A stretch of 20,532 nucleotides of DNA from an uncultured Bacilli bacterium (lineage in GTDB: Bacteria; Bacillota_I; Bacilli_A; RF39; UBA660), in the NCBI GenBank assembly GCA_934086395.1, contig CAKOIE010000025.1:1-20532 (forward strand), in the 5' to 3' direction. Within the stretch, counting starts at the first letter, position 1, and each line of letters starts with the position of its first letter. Under the pieces are notes generated by a model that did not search any database, had not been told where the DNA came from, and was given only the letters and a program-made list of their open reading frames with translations. A program made the position numbers and the translations under genes. This document shows positions 16,396 to 20,532 of the stretch, in pieces.

Positions 16396-17892
16396 TTAAT
16401 AGTAATAATAATTGTAGGCTATACATTCTGTTACATAATCACTTTGCCAAGCACAAATACCCGTTGCATCTGCACAATAAGTTATCGTTTCTCTACAGCC
16501 TGCTCTTTCAGAACTAATATATGCAGTGCAACTTCCAGCATGACCGGCATTATCAAAAACAGTATATGTTTGATTTTGTCTTACATTATAATATGTCTTA
16601 GCACCTTCTCTACATCCTGATTCATTATCATGACAATAAACAGTTACATGAACTCCATCAAATGTACCAGTATTACTTTTTGATATAGAACAAGTAGGAG
16701 CCGTATTATCAATTGGAATACTTGATGTACATCTTCCTGTATTACCTGCCTTATCATAAACTGTATATGTTTGATTTTGTTTTAATCCATAATATACTCT
16801 ATTATTTTCAGTACATCCTGACTCATTATCATTACAAACTACTTTTACATTAAATCCTGAAGAATAATTACCACCAACATTTTGTACTGAACATGTAGGT
16901 GGATTTTTATCTACTGGTACATTGACATTACAATATCCTTTATTTCCTGCTTTATCTTCAACCATAAATGTTCTATTTTGCTTTACACCAACATGAGTTT
17001 GATATCCTTCTTTACAACCACTACCTACATCGCTACAGGTAACACCAACTGTCCAACCATTTATATAATCCCCACCTGTTATATTTGTAGTACAAGTAGG
17101 TGGGACAATATCTGCTCTTATATTTATTTTTACAATTACATCTTCATCTGGCATTGTAAAAGAAAATTTATTAGTTGTTGGACATAAATTATTTATACAT
17201 TCAACACTTTCTAATTGATTTAAAACAGAATCATAATCAAATGAAACATTAACCACATCATTAGGATAATACTTACCACTTCCTTTAAGATTATAAGCAA
17301 GTCCATTTTCACTAATTACCTGAACTTGTTTTTTAAATGCCTTAGTATAAATATAATTTATATCTAAATCATAATTTTCTGTATTATCTCTAATTGGCAT
17401 AATCATTCTAATACTATAATCATTTACATTACCAACTCTATCAATTACAATATCTAAATTATCTTTTGGTTCAATAGATATTTCTCTTACAGTTTGAGTT
17501 TCGATAACATTTCCCTTACCTCTTTTATATGCTAAAAAATACTTATTATTATTTTCATAATATAATATATATCCCTCATTATTTTTAACATTATTACCAT
17601 CATAAAGTAACTTAATACAATTAACTCTACTAGCAGAAGAAGGAATAATATTATTACTACTATCATTCAAATTACAACTTGTAGTGGGAGTATTTTCCAT
17701 CCCAAATGAATCCAAATCTTTTTGAACTTCTCTTGTAATTATTAATACTGATGCTTTATTATTACTTCTATTATTTTGTCTTTCATTCGCATTCTTAATA
17801 GTCATTATAATTTGAAACAAAAATATCATTACAATCGAAACTAAAGCTATACTTACAACTATTTCAATCAATGTTAAACCTTTCTTATTCAT
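16396..17892 (-). CDS. Prepilin-like surface protein B: three Cys-rich Ig-like repeats
   Basis: 498 residues with the same prepilin N-terminus (cleavage after Gly5, LTLIE) and the same first ~340 residues as protein A. After the two shared Ig-like repeats it diverges. A second repeat variant and a third follow (~335-455: PPTCSVQN, APTCSISK, CHDNESGC, RQNQTYTVFDNAGHAGSC), each with a regular Cys pattern suited to disulfides. The C-terminus is short, Cys- and Tyr-rich (GCRETITYC...AYNYYYY), with no lectin-like domain. ATG 17892 is two bases from the ftsW stop, and its ribosome site AAGGAGG lies within the last ftsW codons, so translation is probably coupled. A pilus subunit or pseudopilin-type surface protein is inferred; prepilin peptidase and assembly ATPase are not in the window. 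Confidence 0.87.
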   Translation of the reverse strand: MNKKGLTLIEIVVSIALVSIVMIFLFQIIMTIKNANERQNNRSNNKASVLIITREVQKDLDSFGMENTPTTSCNLNDSSNNIIPSSASRVNCIKLLYDGNNVKNNEGYILYYENNNKYFLAYKRGKGNVIETQTVREISIEPKDNLDIVIDRVGNVNDYSIRMIMPIRDNTENYDLDINYIYTKAFKKQVQVISENGLAYNLKGSGKYYPNDVVNVSFDYDSVLNQLESVECINNLCPTTNKFSFTMPDEDVIVKINIRADIVPPTCTTNITGGDYINGWTVGVTCSDVGSGCKEGYQTHVGVKQNRTFMVEDKAGNKGYCNVNVPVDKNPPTCSVQNVGGNYSSGFNVKVVCNDNESGCTENNRVYYGLKQNQTYTVYDKAGNTGRCTSSIPIDNTAPTCSISKSNTGTFDGVHVTVYCHDNESGCREGAKTYYNVRQNQTYTVFDNAGHAGSCTAYISSERAGCRETITYCADATGICAWQSDYVTECIAYNYYYY

Positions 17893-17906
17893 AATTAAAT
17901 CCTCCT
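16871..17906 (-). repeat. 1036-bp near-identical direct repeat, copy B
   Basis: Partner of 15279-16314. It extends from the second Ig-like repeat (around SVQNVGGN) through the start codon into the last bases of ftsW. Confidence 0.93.
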
Positions 17907-19040
17907 TAAAGCTATTTCTTCTTTATTCATATTTGTCTCAATTGCTATTCTCTCATTAACAAACATTAAAAATAAAACATTCATTAAAAATGATCCACCA
18001 TAAGACAAAAATGGAACAGGTACTCCTGTCAACGGAATCAAAGCAAGAATTCCTAAAAAATTAACTGCTAGATGAAGTAGTATATAACAAAATGTTCCAT
18101 AAGCAATAATTGATCCCCTAATTGTCGATGCTTCTTTAGATATTTTTAATAATCTAAAGAGTAATAACATATACATAAGTATAACTATAGATGCTCCTAA
18201 GACACCTATTTCCTCTACTATTATTGGAAATATAAAATCTGTATGTGCTTCTGGTAAATATAAATATTTTTGTGTTGAATTACCAAGTCCCTTACCAAAC
18301 AAACCACCATTAGATATTGCAATAAATCCATTACATACTTGATATCCGGTTTTTTCAGTATATCTTGTACAAGGCGACTTAAAAGTTAACCGATCCGCTT
18401 GTTCTTTCGTTAACAAATTACCAGAGATAGCAACAAATAAAACTAAACAACAGGCTAAAACAGTTCCTGAAATTTTAAGTAAATTGTATACTTTAGTTTT
18501 AATTGGTAAAAAAAGTATTAATAATCCAAAAATACCAGCAATAATTATAGCAGTACCTAAATCAGGTTGAATTGCAACAAGTCCTATTCCTACAACACTT
18601 AAAATTATGGGAAACATAACTTTTTTATTATCAAAATCTTTCTTCTGAATTATCTTTTCAAAATATACACCAAAATATAAAATCAATGCTGATTTAAAAA
18701 ACTCACTTGGTTGAACTCTTATTGGACCAATTCTAAACCATGATTTAGCACTATTAGTAATAGTACCATAAGGAAAAATTAAAGCCAAAATAATTAAGAT
18801 TATAAAAAAATAACCCTTAGCTAAAAATCGATATTTACTTGTAGGAATTCTTAATATAAAAAATATTCCAAAAAGCCACATAATTAAAGCGATAAATGCT
18901 TGTCTCTTAAAAAAATAAGTTTCTTCTACTTTATTATAAAGTACTGCAGATATTGATGAAGCACTAAAGACCATTATTAAACCAAAAAGAGTAAAAAACA
19001 ATATTAACAAAAATAATTTTTTATCTAACTTATTAAACAT
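17895..19040 (-). CDS. ftsW: SEDS peptidoglycan polymerase FtsW
   Basis: SEDS proteins polymerise lipid II into glycan strands together with a class B PBP; FtsW serves the division septum. About ten membrane segments are seen. Family motifs: LIMVFSASS at the N-terminus, IRVQPSEFFK, AIQPDLGTA, LPEAHTDFIFPIIVEE (with the essential Asp) and TGVPVPFLSYGGS near the C-terminus. The HTDFIF and GVPVPFLSYGGS forms favour FtsW/SpoVE over RodA. ATG 19040 is preferred (381 residues): AGGTG lies six bases upstream, as for mutS. The GTG at 19049 overlaps that site. The prepilin gene B follows after two bases, so these are probably one operon. Upstream are an extended -10 promoter and the terminator of the preceding surface gene. 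Presence of FtsW implies a walled cell. Confidence 0.93.
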   Translation of the reverse strand: MFNKLDKKLFLLILFFTLFGLIMVFSASSISAVLYNKVEETYFFKRQAFIALIMWLFGIFFILRIPTSKYRFLAKGYFFIILIILALIFPYGTITNSAKSWFRIGPIRVQPSEFFKSALILYFGVYFEKIIQKKDFDNKKVMFPIILSVVGIGLVAIQPDLGTAIIIAGIFGLLILFLPIKTKVYNLLKISGTVLACCLVLFVAISGNLLTKEQADRLTFKSPCTRYTEKTGYQVCNGFIAISNGGLFGKGLGNSTQKYLYLPEAHTDFIFPIIVEEIGVLGASIVILMYMLLLFRLLKISKEASTIRGSIIAYGTFCYILLHLAVNFLGILALIPLTGVPVPFLSYGGSFLMNVLFLMFVNERIAIETNMNKEEIALRRI

Positions 19041-19067
19041 CTTTTTCACCTAGCACCTACTATAAAC

Positions 19068-19078
19068 ATTCTAGCACA
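19068..19078 (-). promoter_or_regulatory. Extended -10 element before ftsW
   Basis: TGTGCTAGAAT on the minus strand, about 28 bases before the preferred start. No good -35 is seen because the upstream terminator occupies that place. The TGTG extension could compensate. Confidence 0.45.
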
Positions 19079-19106
19079 AAAAAACTTGTAAATAAATACA
19101 AGTTTT
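19077..19106 (-). terminator. Terminator of the 19183-20493 gene
   Basis: AAAACTTGTA and TACAAGTTTT form a 10-bp perfect stem with a 6-base loop, followed by a T-run on the minus strand. It stands ~77 bases after the stop codon and just ahead of ftsW. Confidence 0.85.
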
Positions 19107-19182
19107 ATAATTTACATCTTTTATCTATTTTTTTGAGTTACTATTATAATCTTTTCTTAAACAATCTAATTCAAAAATATTT

Positions 19183-20493
19183 TTATCCTAGACGGAAAGC
19201 TGGAGAGAAGCCAGTAAAATTAGTAGCTGTAAGACTATTCATAAAACCATTGTTATTGACAATAAGGAAAACATCGTTAGTTCCAGAAAGAATCCCACGA
19301 AGCCACCAAGCATAATTTAAATTATCGTTCATTTTTGAAGCACCGAAGTAATTACTGCTTGACACATTAATATTTCTATAATAATCTAATTGTCTAGTAT
19401 TACCTGCAGAATTATCATAATCATTTGAATTATGTATCTCTTTCCGTGTAAACAAATATATTTTATCTTTTGATTCCCAATTACCATCTATTCTTTCATT
19501 ATTTTTATCATCGCTACCGTGACTAGATACAACTTTCGTTTCAGCAATAATTTGTTTTAATTCATTGGGTAATTTATTAAAGAATTCTCCATTTGCATAT
19601 GTTCTCATTTCACTTGCTGGCCAGCCTCCCTTATTTGTACGTTCTGAATTCATTTGTCTTGTTTCTAATACATCGGCAAACTCAACAACAAATCCACAAG
19701 CTGTCTTTGAAAATCCTTCTTTATTACATTCATCAGGGGTTGTGTTATTTGCAACTCTAACTTTATGTACTTGATTATCAATTATTACATCTTTTTCGGA
19801 ACCAACTGAATATGTTGTTAAATAACCATCTTTAACAATATTAGCTATTCTTTCCCATGAATCAGTACTAAATGATCCTTCATAATTTACAACTATCTTT
19901 CCAGTTAAACTTTTTCCTTTTTCACTATCTTGATTTAAACCATTATCAGGAAATTGTAGTTTTAAATTAAATGTAATTGTTTGATTTGTTGTATTTGTTT
20001 TAAATTCTCCTGTTGCTAGTTCTAGGTATCTATTTCCTTTTTTTAAAGTTCCAGTAGTATATCCTGTTTCTGAGGTGTTACCAGGTACTATTTGATTTGC
20101 TGTTCCAACTAGGTTACTTGATACATTACTATTTGCACTCGTTCTTTTTATATAATAGTGAATCATTCCATCACTAAACTCTGATACATAATCTAGGCCC
20201 ACTTTATATGGCATAGAAAGTCCACTTGTCGTATTTGTTCCTGTTAAAGTAAATGTTTTATTTACTATAATATCATTACTAGGCACAATATTTTTACTTG
20301 TTAATATATCACTTGTTCCATCAGTATAACTAATGGTCATCTTTCCTCCTGTTACTTCTACTATTAATGTACTTCCATTATTGTTTGTTGATGTAAAAAA
20401 AGCATATGTTATTCCTGAGAACATCATTAATAATATTAATAATGTTCCAATCATTACATATACTTTTACTCTTTCATTCTTAACATTATTCAT
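19183..20493 (-). CDS. TasA-like secreted protein with lectin-like C-terminal domain
   Basis: 436 residues. A signal-type membrane segment (~10-32) ends in ITYAFFTST, as in TasA/camelysin-like proteins processed by SipW. A beta domain follows to ~205 (TISYTDGTSDIL, KTFTLTGTN, FNLKLQFPDNG). From ~211 a domain shared with prepilin-like protein A runs to the C-terminus: SWERIANIV, KVRVANNTTPDEC, CGFVVEFADV, YANGEFFNKLP, DGNWESKDKIYLF, TRQLDYYR, AWWLRG, GFSPAFRLG. About half the residues match by eye. This resembles DUF6273/C-type-lectin-like domains. The final ~40 codons are relatively A-poor. ATG 20493 has AGGTG seven bases upstream. The promoter region at the right edge matches that of the 10774-12417 gene. 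Anchor, beta domain and tip suggest a surface-displayed binding protein; the ligand is unknown. Confidence 0.85.
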   Translation of the reverse strand: MNNVKNERVKVYVMIGTLLILLMMFSGITYAFFTSTNNNGSTLIVEVTGGKMTISYTDGTSDILTSKNIVPSNDIIVNKTFTLTGTNTTSGLSMPYKVGLDYVSEFSDGMIHYYIKRTSANSNVSSNLVGTANQIVPGNTSETGYTTGTLKKGNRYLELATGEFKTNTTNQTITFNLKLQFPDNGLNQDSEKGKSLTGKIVVNYEGSFSTDSWERIANIVKDGYLTTYSVGSEKDVIIDNQVHKVRVANNTTPDECNKEGFSKTACGFVVEFADVLETRQMNSERTNKGGWPASEMRTYANGEFFNKLPNELKQIIAETKVVSSHGSDDKNNERIDGNWESKDKIYLFTRKEIHNSNDYDNSAGNTRQLDYYRNINVSSSNYFGASKMNDNLNYAWWLRGILSGTNDVFLIVNNNGFMNSLTATNFTGFSPAFRLG

Positions 20494-20496
20494 TTT

Positions 20497-20532
20497 ATTT
20501 CACCTAACCTATAGTGAAATTATATTACTAAA
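20497..20532 (-). promoter_or_regulatory. Third copy of the switch-type promoter region, cut by the window end
   Basis: Identical over 36 bp to 12426-12461: the inverted repeat (20497-20520), TATAAT (20519-20524) and the first 8 bases of the spacer. The G tract and -35, if conserved, lie just beyond position 20532. Confidence 0.6.

Noticed and set aside
8918..20532. DGR reverse transcriptase or template repeat
   Set aside because: No frame shows reverse-transcriptase motifs and no noncoding segment resembles the candidate variable region, so only target-like regions can be claimed.
1..20532. Recoded TGA (Trp) as in Mycoplasma
   Set aside because: Conserved Trp positions use TGG, and ylbL ends at a TGA at the expected family length.

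Overview
This is an AT-rich stretch (roughly 25-30% GC by eye) with Gram-positive-type genes: a PolC-type replicative polymerase, SEDS protein FtsW, YlbL/YlbJ-like proteins, TasA-like and type IV-prepilin-like surface proteins. TGG is used for Trp and TGA as a stop (ylbL), so the genetic code looks standard. Together these suggest an uncultured, low-GC, Bacilli-type (RF39/Mollicutes-like) gut bacterium. That placement is inference.

Layout. The left edge (1-264) holds the 3' end of a plus-strand gene, possibly a transposase, closed by a strong terminator. Positions 362-5030 hold polC with its own promoter and terminator. Positions 5021-6243 hold a type III toxin-antitoxin locus. It has a ToxN/AbiQ-type endoRNase gene preceded by two separate antitoxin-like repeat modules, each followed by a hairpin, and further upstream by a pair of 38-bp palindrome-ended repeats. 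mutS follows (6294-8834).

From 8.9 kb to the right end is a surface-protein region interleaved with conserved genes (ylbL, ylbJ, ftsW). Five secreted or membrane-anchored proteins are built from exchangeable parts. N-terminal anchors are TasA-like or prepilin-like. Middles are Cys-rich Ig-like or InlB-like repeats. C-termini are an ALK-type glycine-rich domain or DUF6273/C-type-lectin-like domains ending in GFSPAFR or similar. Two prepilin genes share a 1036-bp almost identical 5' half but have unrelated C-termini.

Two signals stand out. (1) Two surface genes are preceded by the same promoter, in which a run of seven G lies inside the 16-bp spacer between TTGACG and TATAAT. Slippage in this run would change the spacer length, which is a classic phase-variation design. 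A third surface gene at the right edge has the same -10 side, cut by the window end just before the expected G run. The promoter lies in a 53-bp direct repeat that carries the last codons of ylbL and flanks one surface gene like an excisable cassette. (2) The last ~120 bp of the 8918-10639 gene are about 54% GC and strongly depleted of adenine on the coding strand. This is what adenine-directed mutagenesis by a diversity-generating retroelement (DGR) would leave. The C-terminal ends of two other surface proteins show a weaker form. No reverse transcriptase or template repeat lies in the window, so any such system would act from elsewhere. Combined promoter switching, cassette exchange and tip-domain diversification is the main hypothesis offered.
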